Source: an uncultured Gammaproteobacteria bacterium
GTDB lineage: Bacteria > Pseudomonadota > Gammaproteobacteria > Pseudomonadales > UBA5518
DNA length: 13,650 nt
Reading direction: 5' to 3'
Assembly: GCA_903921135.1 (NCBI GenBank)
Contig: CAIXOY010000357.1
Location: 1 to 13,650, forward strand
The notes below the pieces were generated by a model. It was not told the origin of the DNA, made no database searches, and saw only the letters and a list, made by a program, of their open reading frames with translations. Position numbers and translations under genes: made by a program. This document shows positions 8,229 through 13,650 of this stretch, in pieces. How positions within the stretch are numbered: position 1 is the first letter of the stretch; each line of letters starts with the position of its first letter.

Positions 8229-9422
8229 ATGAGCAGCCCGGACAGAGACGTATTGATCGCGGGCGTGGGAATGGTCCCCTTCGTGAAGCCGGGACAGGGT
8301 GCCTCCTACGACCGCATGGGCAGCGACGCCATCCGCCTCGCCCTGCAGGATGCGGGCATCGACTACGGGAGAGTCGAACAGGCCTATGCGGGTTATGTAT
8401 TCGGCGAGAGTTGCTCCGGGCAGCGCGCGGTCTACAAGACAGGGATGAGCGGAGTTCCGATCTTCAACGTGAACAACAACTGCTCCACCGGCTCCACCGC
8501 GCTGTTTCTGGCGCGCCAGGCCATCGCCGGTGGCGCTGCCGAGTGCGTGCTGGCCGTCGGGTTCGAGCAGATGAACCCGGGCGCGATCGGATCCGTCTAT
8601 CAGGACCGCGTCAGCCCTTTCGCCGACTTCGACCGCGCCTGCGATGAACTCGTCGACATGGAACTTCCGCTGGCGCTGCGCTACTTCGGCGGTGCGGGCC
8701 TCGCGCACATGATGAAGTACGGCACCACGCTCGAGGACTTTGCCCGCGTACGCGCCAAAGCGAGCCGTCACGCGGCCCGCAATCCGCTCGCCCTCTTCCG
8801 CACCGAACTGACTCCGGAAGATGTCCTGGATTCCCCGGCGCTCTGGCCAGGCGTGATGACGCGCCTCATGGCCTGTCCGCCGACCTGCGGTGCAGCCGCG
8901 GCCATCGTGGTATCCGCGGATTTCGCGCGGCGCGCGGGCATCACGCCACGGGTCCGCATCGCCGCGCAGGCCATGACGACGGACCGTCCGGTGGCGCTGG
9001 AGTCCCGCGACATGATGGAACTCGTCGGCCGCGACATGGCCGCACGCGCCGCGGCGACCGTCTACGACATGGCCGGCGTGGGCCCCGGAGACATCCGCGT
9101 CGCCGAACTCCACGACTGCTTCGCCCACAACGAGGTGATCACCTACGAGAGCCTGGGTTTCTGTCCGGAGGGTGGCGCGCAGAAGTTCATCGCCGATGGC
9201 GACAACACCTACGGCGGGCAAGTAGTGACCAACCCCTCCGGCGGCCTTCTCTCCAAGGGACACCCCCTCGGCGCGACGGGCCTCGCGCAGTGCTACGAAC
9301 TCACTCACCAGCTGCGCGGCAGCGCGGGCGAGCGGCAGGTCGAGGGTGTGCGGCACGCGCTCCAGCACAACCTTGGCCTCGGCGGAGCCTGTGTCGTCAC
9401 GCTCTACGAAAAGATCGCATGA
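8229..9422 (+). CDS. Thiolase family protein, SCP2/SCPx type
   Basis: A 397-residue thiolase close to the N-terminal thiolase domain of eukaryotic SCPx, without an attached sterol-carrier domain. The nucleophile is C85 in VNNNCSTGS (81-89). AELHDCFAHNE (292-302) and NPSGGLLSKGHPLGATG (335-351, with H345) are the signature blocks of the SCP2-thiolase subgroup. It keeps both nucleophile and HDCF cysteines, unlike the related Ltp2-type aldolases, in which by family knowledge the equivalent positions are changed, so a thiolytic 3-oxoacyl-CoA cleavage is expected. The start is ATG 8229 with a strong AGGAG at 8215-8219, nine bases away. A 67-base gap follows the DadA-like gene, the longest inside the operon; it holds no obvious promoter. 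Its stop overlaps the next start (ATGA). In the pathway it would be the last step, releasing acetyl- or propionyl-CoA from straight, branched or ring-bearing side chains. Confidence 0.94.
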   Translation: MSSPDRDVLIAGVGMVPFVKPGQGASYDRMGSDAIRLALQDAGIDYGRVEQAYAGYVFGESCSGQRAVYKTGMSGVPIFNVNNNCSTGSTALFLARQAIAGGAAECVLAVGFEQMNPGAIGSVYQDRVSPFADFDRACDELVDMELPLALRYFGGAGLAHMMKYGTTLEDFARVRAKASRHAARNPLALFRTELTPEDVLDSPALWPGVMTRLMACPPTCGAAAAIVVSADFARRAGITPRVRIAAQAMTTDRPVALESRDMMELVGRDMAARAAATVYDMAGVGPGDIRVAELHDCFAHNEVITYESLGFCPEGGAQKFIADGDNTYGGQVVTNPSGGLLSKGHPLGATGLAQCYELTHQLRGSAGERQVEGVRHALQHNLGLGGACVVTLYEKIA

Positions 9423-9946
9423 CCCGCATGGACACCACACCGCTCGTCGACCACAACCCGCGCGGCATCTTCGATCGCAACACGCGCGGTCGCAGCCTGG
9501 AGCCGGTCCCCGTGCGCATCGAGCGCGACCGGATCCGCTTCTTCGCGCAGGTGCTCGGCGAGACCGACCCGATCTACCACCGGCTCGAGGCGGCAAAGGC
9601 TGCAGGGCATCCTGACCTGCCTGCCCCGCCCTCGTTCTTCGTCGTCGTGGAAGCCGTCGCCAACGAAGAGCGCCAGCGTCGCGGCCTGCCCATTTTCCAG
9701 GACCTCGTCCGCTGCGATTTCCGCTACCTGCTGCACGGCGACGAGCGTTACTTCTATCACGGCCCGATGTACGCGGGAGACGAGGTGGAACTGAGCACCA
9801 CGGTGGTGGATTTCTACGACAAGAAGGGCGGCGCCATGGAATTCGTCACCTCGGAATCGCGCATCGTCCACCCGACCCGCGGCGTACTGGTGCGCGCGCG
9901 GCGTACGTTGCTCCACCGCCTTCCCGACGCGGGGGCTGTGGCATGA
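9419..9946 (+). CDS. FAS1-like dehydratase-domain protein (HadA-like, MaoC half)
   Basis: A 175-residue single hot-dog protein resembling the N-terminal FAS1-type dehydratase region found in HadA/HadC and in double-domain MaoC proteins. Seen: RIRFFAQVLGETDPIYHRLEAAKAAG (38-63 region), PAPPSFF (69-74), GEDRYF-like GDERYFYHGPMYAGDEV (107-123) and a C-terminal strand pair around VLVRARRTLL. At the place of the catalytic D-x4-H of hydratase 2 it reads GETDPIY (47-53), lacking both residues in register, so it is probably the non-catalytic partner. The start is ATG 9419, overlapping the thiolase stop by ATGA; a second in-frame ATG at 9428 is possible. The next gene also overlaps by ATGA, giving tight coupling with the catalytic MaoC subunit. 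I infer a heteromeric (R)-specific enoyl-CoA hydratase. Confidence 0.87.
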   Translation: MTRMDTTPLVDHNPRGIFDRNTRGRSLEPVPVRIERDRIRFFAQVLGETDPIYHRLEAAKAAGHPDLPAPPSFFVVVEAVANEERQRRGLPIFQDLVRCDFRYLLHGDERYFYHGPMYAGDEVELSTTVVDFYDKKGGAMEFVTSESRIVHPTRGVLVRARRTLLHRLPDAGAVA

Positions 9947-10365
9947 GCACCCTTCCGGATCTCGCCGCCCTGACGCCGGGCCACGTGCTGCCGGGGCTGA
10001 ACTTCGGCCCCATTACCCGCACCACCCTTGCGCTCTATGCCGGCGCCTCGGGCGACCACAACCCGGCGCACATCGACAGTGATTTCGCGAAGGCAGCAGG
10101 ACTGCCCGATGTGTTCGCGCACGGGATGCTCTCCTTCGGCGTCCTCGCCCGCGCCGTCACGGCCCAGGTGGGTGCCGGCCGGCTCCGGGAGTTCGGCGCA
10201 CGCTTCGTGTCGATCACGCAGGTGCACGACAGCATTTCCTGCAACGTGATTGTCGGAGAGGCGTTCGTGGAAGACGGCGAGCGGCGGCTGCGGCTGCATG
10301 TATCTGCCGTCGCTGCCGACGGGCGCGAGACGCTCATCGGTGATGCCGTCGTGGCCATCGGTTGA
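9943..10365 (+). CDS. MaoC family dehydratase, catalytic (R)-hydratase subunit (HadB-like)
   Basis: The 140 residues form one hot-dog domain. The hydratase 2 motif is intact: YAGASGDHNPAHID (32-45), with catalytic D38 and H43, followed by FAHGML (58-63). The family hydrates trans-2-enoyl-CoA to (R)-3-hydroxyacyl-CoA, or runs the reverse dehydration. The ATG at 9943 overlaps the stop of the FAS1-like partner, so equal synthesis of the two is likely. The SDR gene follows after a 24-base gap. Pairing with an MFE-2-type dehydrogenase, which prefers (R)-hydroxy substrates in characterised members, supports an (R)-route rather than the (S)-route of FadB-type enzymes. It could work alone as a homodimer, since many such proteins do. 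Confidence 0.92.
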   Translation: MSTLPDLAALTPGHVLPGLNFGPITRTTLALYAGASGDHNPAHIDSDFAKAAGLPDVFAHGMLSFGVLARAVTAQVGAGRLREFGARFVSITQVHDSISCNVIVGEAFVEDGERRLRLHVSAVAADGRETLIGDAVVAIG

Positions 10366-10389
10366 TTCAACGCAGAGGAGGACGCTCCC

Positions 10390-11307
10390 ATGTCACTTCG
10401 TTTTGATGATCGGGTCGTCATCGTCACCGGTGCGGGCAACGGTCTCGGCAGGAGCCACGCGCTTGATTTCGCGCAGCGTGGCGCGCGGGTCGTGGTGAAC
10501 GACCTCGGCGGCGGAATCGGCGGAACGGGTGCCAGCGCGTCGGCCGCGCAGGCCGTGGTCGAGGAGATCCGTACCGCCGGCGGAGAAGCGGTTGCCAACA
10601 CCGACAGCGTCGAAGACGGCGACAAGGTGGTGCAGACGGCGATGGACACGTTCGGCCGTGTAGACGTCGTCGTGAACAATGCGGGGATCCTTCGCGACGC
10701 CTCGTTTGCCAAGATGGCCGATGCCGACTGGGACATCATCTATCGCGTACATCTCTACGGAAGCTACAAAGTCACGCGTGCGGCATGGCCGCACATGCGC
10801 GCTGCGGGCTACGGCCGCGTGCTGATGACAACCTCCGTCGCGGGCCTTTATGGCAACTTCGGGCAGGCAAACTACGCCGCGGCAAAGCTGGGCCTGCTCG
10901 GCCTCGCGCAGACCCTGGCGGTCGAGGGCGCCTCGAAAAACATTCTCTGCAACACGGTGGCGCCCACCGCGGGCTCTCGCCTCACCGCCACCGTACTGCC
11001 CGAAGAGGTGCGTGCCGCGCTCCGCCCGGAGTACATCACGCCGCTCGTCGTACTGCTGTCGCACGAGAGCTGTCCGGTGAACGGCAAGCTCTTCGAGGCG
11101 AGCGGTGGCTGGGTCTCTCAGACGCGCTGGGAGCAGTCGGAGGGGGTTTTTTTCCGCGAGGATTTCTCGGCCGAGGATGTGATGTCGCGCTGGGAGGACA
11201 TCACCGACTTCGCGCGTTCGCGGCACGCAGACCGTATAACGCAGGCGCGGACCGGACTCGAGGAGCGGCTTGGCCGGTCGCTGGAGATGGCCCCGCAATC
11301 GCGCTGA
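10390..11307 (+). CDS. SDR family dehydrogenase, MFE-2 (HSD17B4) type 3-hydroxyacyl-CoA dehydrogenase
   Basis: A 305-residue short-chain dehydrogenase closest in pattern to the N-terminal domain of peroxisomal multifunctional enzyme 2. Seen: the cofactor loop TGAGNGLGRSHA (13-24), VVVNDLGGG (34-42) whose D38 favours NAD over NADP, NNAG (96-99), catalytic S149, Y162 and K166 in SVAGLYGNFGQANYAAAK, and a C-terminal FEASGGWVSQTRW block (235-247) characteristic of this subgroup. The expected reaction is oxidation of (R)-3-hydroxyacyl-CoA to 3-oxoacyl-CoA. The start is ATG 10390 with a strong AGGAGG at 10376-10381, eight bases upstream. It is the last gene of the plus-strand run and converges on the second OCD gene, with 80 bases between the stops. 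A G5T7 run at 11142-11153 lies in frame and does not break the reading frame. Confidence 0.94.
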   Translation: MSLRFDDRVVIVTGAGNGLGRSHALDFAQRGARVVVNDLGGGIGGTGASASAAQAVVEEIRTAGGEAVANTDSVEDGDKVVQTAMDTFGRVDVVVNNAGILRDASFAKMADADWDIIYRVHLYGSYKVTRAAWPHMRAAGYGRVLMTTSVAGLYGNFGQANYAAAKLGLLGLAQTLAVEGASKNILCNTVAPTAGSRLTATVLPEEVRAALRPEYITPLVVLLSHESCPVNGKLFEASGGWVSQTRWEQSEGVFFREDFSAEDVMSRWEDITDFARSRHADRITQARTGLEERLGRSLEMAPQSR

Positions 11308-11387
11308 GGCCGCACGAACCCGGGCGGCGCATGCGCGGGCCCGTATGAACGTGTTCAGCAGCGCCGTACGACGGGCAGAGCAACGCC
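11308..11387. other. Convergent intergenic gap, no clear terminator
   Basis: These 80 bases separate the stops of the SDR gene and the convergent OCD gene. A perfect 10-base palindrome GCGCATGCGC lies at 11327-11336 within a GC-rich stretch that could fold imperfectly. No T-run follows on either strand, so I do not call an intrinsic terminator. Confidence 0.4.
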
Positions 11388-12362
11388 CTAGAAGTCGATC
11401 CGTGTAGCGTGGCCAAGCGCTGTCGCGCGCTCAAAAATGGCTGCCGCGATCGCGAGATCCTGGATGGCAATGCCGGAGCTGTCGAAAATCGTGGTATCCG
11501 CATCGCTGGTGCGCCCAAGGGCGACGCCTCGCGTGACGTTCCCGATCGGACAGATCGCTGCTGAGGCAATGTCGTTTCGTCTGTGGGCGTGCTGGAACTC
11601 TCCGATGGCGATGGACTGCTGCACATCGTCCGCAAACAACCTCGACCGCGCGACGAGATCGGTGAACAACTCCTGCTTGCCCTGTGTGTCGGCACCCATG
11701 GCCGAGATGTGCGTCCCGTCCGACACCCAGTCACTGCGCACAATCGGGGCTTTTGACGGTGTCGCGGTCACGACGATATCGGATCCCCGGACCGCCCCCT
11801 CTGCATCGGTCAGCCGGATGTCGATGCCAAGGTCCCGGAGTTGCCGGGTGATCCATTCGCCACGTTCCCTCGAGCGGGTGAACACCTTGATCAGCGCCAG
11901 TTCCCTCACATGAGCAATCGCACGGATCTCGTACTCCGCCTGATGGCCGCCGCCGATCACACCGAGCACGGAGGCATTTTTGCGGGCAAGACAGTCGACT
12001 GCGACCGCATCGGCCGCGGCGGTCCGGTACAGGTTGACGATCCGGCCGCTGAGCAGTGCCCGCGGGTATCCCGTGTGAGGGTCGAGCAGCACGGTGTTGG
12101 AGGAGTGCGGTGGCAGGCCCGATGTCGCGTTGCCCGGCCAATACCCGCCAAACTTGAACCCCACCAGGCCGTGCCGCTTTTCGACGCCGGCCTTGACGGC
12201 AAACAGGTCGGACTCGGCCGTGCCGCGCATGATCTGCACGGGAAAGAGCAGGGAGTCGTTGCTGGCAACCGACTCGAGCGCGTTGCGGACCGAGTCGATG
12301 GCCAGGTCTCAGGTGAGCACCTTGCTGGCCTGTTCTGCTGAAATGACACACAACTCGCTCAT
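11388..12362 (-). pseudogene. Second ornithine cyclodeaminase/mu-crystallin family gene, interrupted by in-frame TGA at codon 18
   Basis: Read from ATG 12362, which has AGGAG at 12369-12373 six bases away, the frame gives MSELCVISAEQASKVLT, then TGA (12311-12309), then DLAIDSVRNALESV and continues to the stop at 11388. Across the TGA the total is 324 codons, normal for the family, and the sequence on both sides aligns with the usual N-terminus, so the stop interrupts a real gene. Downstream features are intact: FKFGGYWPGN with its substrate lysine, NLYRTAAADA, the nucleotide loop VIGGGHQAE and GTHISAMGADTQGKQE. Without readthrough the next good start is ATG 12239 (283 residues), lacking a binding site and the first 41 residues, which in this family form part of the substrate and dimer domain. 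It is only distantly similar to the OCD at 4317. It may be a recent nonsense mutation, a sequencing or assembly error, or an N-terminally shortened but working gene. It is divergent from the second serine hydrolase. Confidence 0.8.
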
Positions 12363-12368
12363 GCCTGG

Positions 12369-12373
12369 CTCCT
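12369..12373 (-). promoter_or_regulatory. Ribosome binding site that fixes the original start of the interrupted OCD gene
   Basis: AGGAG on the minus strand is six bases before ATG 12362. Its good match and spacing show that translation was meant to begin there, upstream of the TGA at codon 18, rather than at the later ATG 12239, which has no such site. Confidence 0.7.
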
Positions 12374-12438
12374 GACCCAGAGAGGCCGTCCGGCGCCACC
12401 TCGAAAGACGCCTGCAGCCTCGCACCCTCAAGGGGTCG

Positions 12439-12452
12439 TTTATAACATGTCA
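12439..12452. promoter_or_regulatory. Putative operator: second copy of TTTATAACATGTCA
   Basis: This 14-base stretch is identical to 3246-3259. It lies in the 203-base gap between the divergent OCD gene and the second serine hydrolase, 77 bases from the OCD start, which is almost the same distance as the first copy from its minus-strand gene (75). The left arm and ACATGT centre are conserved; the right arm carries one extra A (CAATAA against CATAA), so the dyad is weaker. TTGACA reads on the minus strand at 12453-12448 and TATTAT on the plus strand at 12459-12464, possible promoter elements in each direction, but neither has a good partner. The rest of the gap shows nothing else I can name. 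Confidence 0.62.
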
Positions 12453-12565
12453 ATAAACTATTATCGACATGAGTTAATCATCCTGATCTGAGCGGTCGTC
12501 GCAGTCTGCGCGCGATTGCTCATGTTTCCGGGTTGCAGCAACACATCCGTTACGGAGTCAGCCGG

Positions 12566-13650
12566 ATGCATCAGCACACCATCGAAGCGCTCCTCGCCGA
12601 ATCGCTCGCGCGCTGGAACATTCCCGGGGCCTCCATGGCGGTGCTGGTCGATGGCGAGGTGCTTGAGGCCGCTGCGGGCATCGCGAACCTGAACACAGGC
12701 CTCAGGGTGACACCCGACACCCTGTTTCAATACGGCTCGATCACCAAAACCCTGACGTCCACCCTGGTGCTGCGGCTGGTGCAGGAGGGTCGGGTGGCGC
12801 TCGATGCGCCGGTGGCGGAGTACGTGCCGGAATTCGCTCCCGCCTCAGCGGACCTCGCGAAACGCATCACCGTGCGACAGTTGCTTGCCCACTCGAGCGG
12901 CCTGCCGGGCACGATCTTCACGGACACCGGCTGGGGTGAGGAGGCCCTGCGGCGCAACGTGGAGCTGATCAACCGGCATCCGCATTACTTCGAGCCCGGG
13001 TTGATGTTCTCCTACTGCAACAGCGGGCTGCTGCTCCTCGGCCGGATTGCGGAAACCGTCACCGGTCAACCCTGGCATCAGGTCTTCCAGTCGGTACTGG
13101 CGCAACCGCTCGGCATCGACACCATGGTCACACGCCCCGAGTTCGCCCTGCGTCATCCGTTTGCCGTGGGGCATGTACGTAATCGACAGAGCCGGCAGTG
13201 GCAGGTGGACCCCCATCCTTTCGCGTTCGCCAGCCACGGCCCCGCCGGCTCGACACCTGCGGGCCGTGCGCGCGACCTGCTCGAGATCGTGAAGATGTAT
13301 CTCGGTCTCGGTGCGAACGCGGGATTCCTCGACCACTCCCTTGTCCGTGAAGCCTGGAGCACACAGTCAAGGCCCCCGACAAACCTGCTGCCGCGACGCT
13401 GGGGACTCGGCTGGACGCTCTACGACTGGGCGGAAGGAATAGAGGTCGTCGGGCACAACGGTTCCACTGCAGGCACCATTTCGTTCCTGCGTATTCATCC
13501 CCAGACAAAGTCTGCAGTGGTACTGCTGGTCAACAGCAACAGCGGTCTGCTGCTCTACGACGAGGTGTTCCGTGAGGTCTTCCGGTCACTCGCCGGCATC
13601 TGGGAGCCCGGTGCGCCTGCGTCCGCGCCCGGGTTCACACCGCAACCCGA
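12566..13650 (+). CDS. Serine hydrolase of the beta-lactamase / S12 family, second paralogue (partial, C-terminus beyond window)
   Basis: The window holds 361 codons; the end is cut off. Motifs are S58-I-T-K61, Y150-C-N152 and H297-N-G299, in the order expected for a penicillin-binding-protein-like serine hydrolase. The start is ATG 12566, with GGAG at 12554-12557. No signal peptide is present, so it is likely cytoplasmic like its paralogue at 1769-3172. The two align without large gaps: over a 71-residue stretch around the SxxK motif I count about 43 identities by eye, and both end the visible catalytic domain with WEPGAP. Both have the uncommon YCN triad and a histidine in place of the lysine of KTG. 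A lipocalin-like tail as in the paralogue would lie beyond the window. Divergent from the interrupted OCD gene, it sits downstream of the second copy of the shared operator-like sequence. Substrate unknown; esterase, D-aminopeptidase or amide hydrolase are possible. Confidence 0.93.
   Translation, partial: MHQHTIEALLAESLARWNIPGASMAVLVDGEVLEAAAGIANLNTGLRVTPDTLFQYGSITKTLTSTLVLRLVQEGRVALDAPVAEYVPEFAPASADLAKRITVRQLLAHSSGLPGTIFTDTGWGEEALRRNVELINRHPHYFEPGLMFSYCNSGLLLLGRIAETVTGQPWHQVFQSVLAQPLGIDTMVTRPEFALRHPFAVGHVRNRQSRQWQVDPHPFAFASHGPAGSTPAGRARDLLEIVKMYLGLGANAGFLDHSLVREAWSTQSRPPTNLLPRRWGLGWTLYDWAEGIEVVGHNGSTAGTISFLRIHPQTKSAVVLLVNSNSGLLLYDEVFREVFRSLAGIWEPGAPASAPGFTPQP

Noticed and set aside
8202..9596. 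Long minus-strand open frame opposite the thiolase (464 codons).
   Set aside because: The plus strand has unmistakable thiolase motifs; the antisense product has no recognisable domain and arises from codon bias.
11142..11153. G5T7 run in the SDR gene as a programmed frameshift site.
   Set aside because: The normal frame continues through it to a family-typical C-terminus with a normal stop; no alternative product makes sense.
11327..11336. GCGCATGCGC palindrome as a bidirectional terminator.
   Set aside because: The stem is short and there is no T-run on either strand; palindromes of this size are frequent in GC-rich DNA.
12309..12311. TGA as selenocysteine or tryptophan codon.
   Set aside because: Other genes end at TGA, the family needs no selenocysteine here, and I see no convincing hairpin just after it; a nonsense change or read error is simpler.
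12458..12476. Additional operator copy in TTATCGACATGAGTTAA next to the second site.
   Set aside because: It shares only ACATG and AT-rich ends with the main motif, with altered spacing and little symmetry.

Overview
This is a GC-rich window (roughly two thirds G+C by eye) with tightly packed bacterial genes, ATGA and TGATG stop/start overlaps, and TGA used repeatedly as a stop. Gene content and style suggest a high-GC proteobacterium, perhaps a gammaproteobacterium that degrades fatty or alicyclic acids. That assignment is inference, since no phylogenetic marker is present. I see no tRNA, rRNA, insertion sequence or CRISPR array.

Layout. (1) Positions 1-3172, minus strand: a three-gene operon read right to left. 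It encodes a cytoplasmic serine hydrolase of the beta-lactamase/S12 family, an M20D amidohydrolase, and a PLP-dependent threonine/serine dehydratase-like enzyme that runs off the left edge. (2) Positions 3173-3289: a divergent promoter region with a near-perfect 16-bp palindrome. (3) Positions 3290-11307, plus strand: eight genes in one direction. They are an unusual M19 dipeptidase-like protein, an ornithine cyclodeaminase/mu-crystallin family protein (OCD), an acyl-CoA synthetase, a DadA-like FAD amino acid dehydrogenase, an SCP2/SCPx-type thiolase, a FAS1-dehydratase-like half-hydratase, a MaoC hydratase, and an MFE-2-type SDR dehydrogenase. (4) Positions 11388-12362, minus strand: a second OCD-family gene with a good ribosome binding site but an in-frame TGA at codon 18. 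(5) Positions 12363-12565: a second divergent promoter region repeating the same 14-bp core as region 2. (6) Position 12566 to the right edge, plus strand: a second serine hydrolase, clearly paralogous to the first and cut by the window end.

How it may work together (inference). One half of the locus handles amide, peptide and amino-acid chemistry: two S12 hydrolases, an M20 amidohydrolase, an M19-like protein, a DadA-like oxidase, a PLP dehydratase and two OCDs. The other half is a CoA-dependent side-chain pathway that parallels eukaryotic peroxisomal beta-oxidation: acyl-CoA ligase, (R)-type hydratase, MFE-2-type dehydrogenase and SCPx-type thiolase. A plausible reading is catabolism of an N-acylated, amidated or D-amino-acid-containing compound, with the amino part deaminated and the acyl part activated and shortened. 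The two flanking blocks share a putative operator, so one unseen regulator may control the whole locus. The substrate cannot be named from sequence alone.
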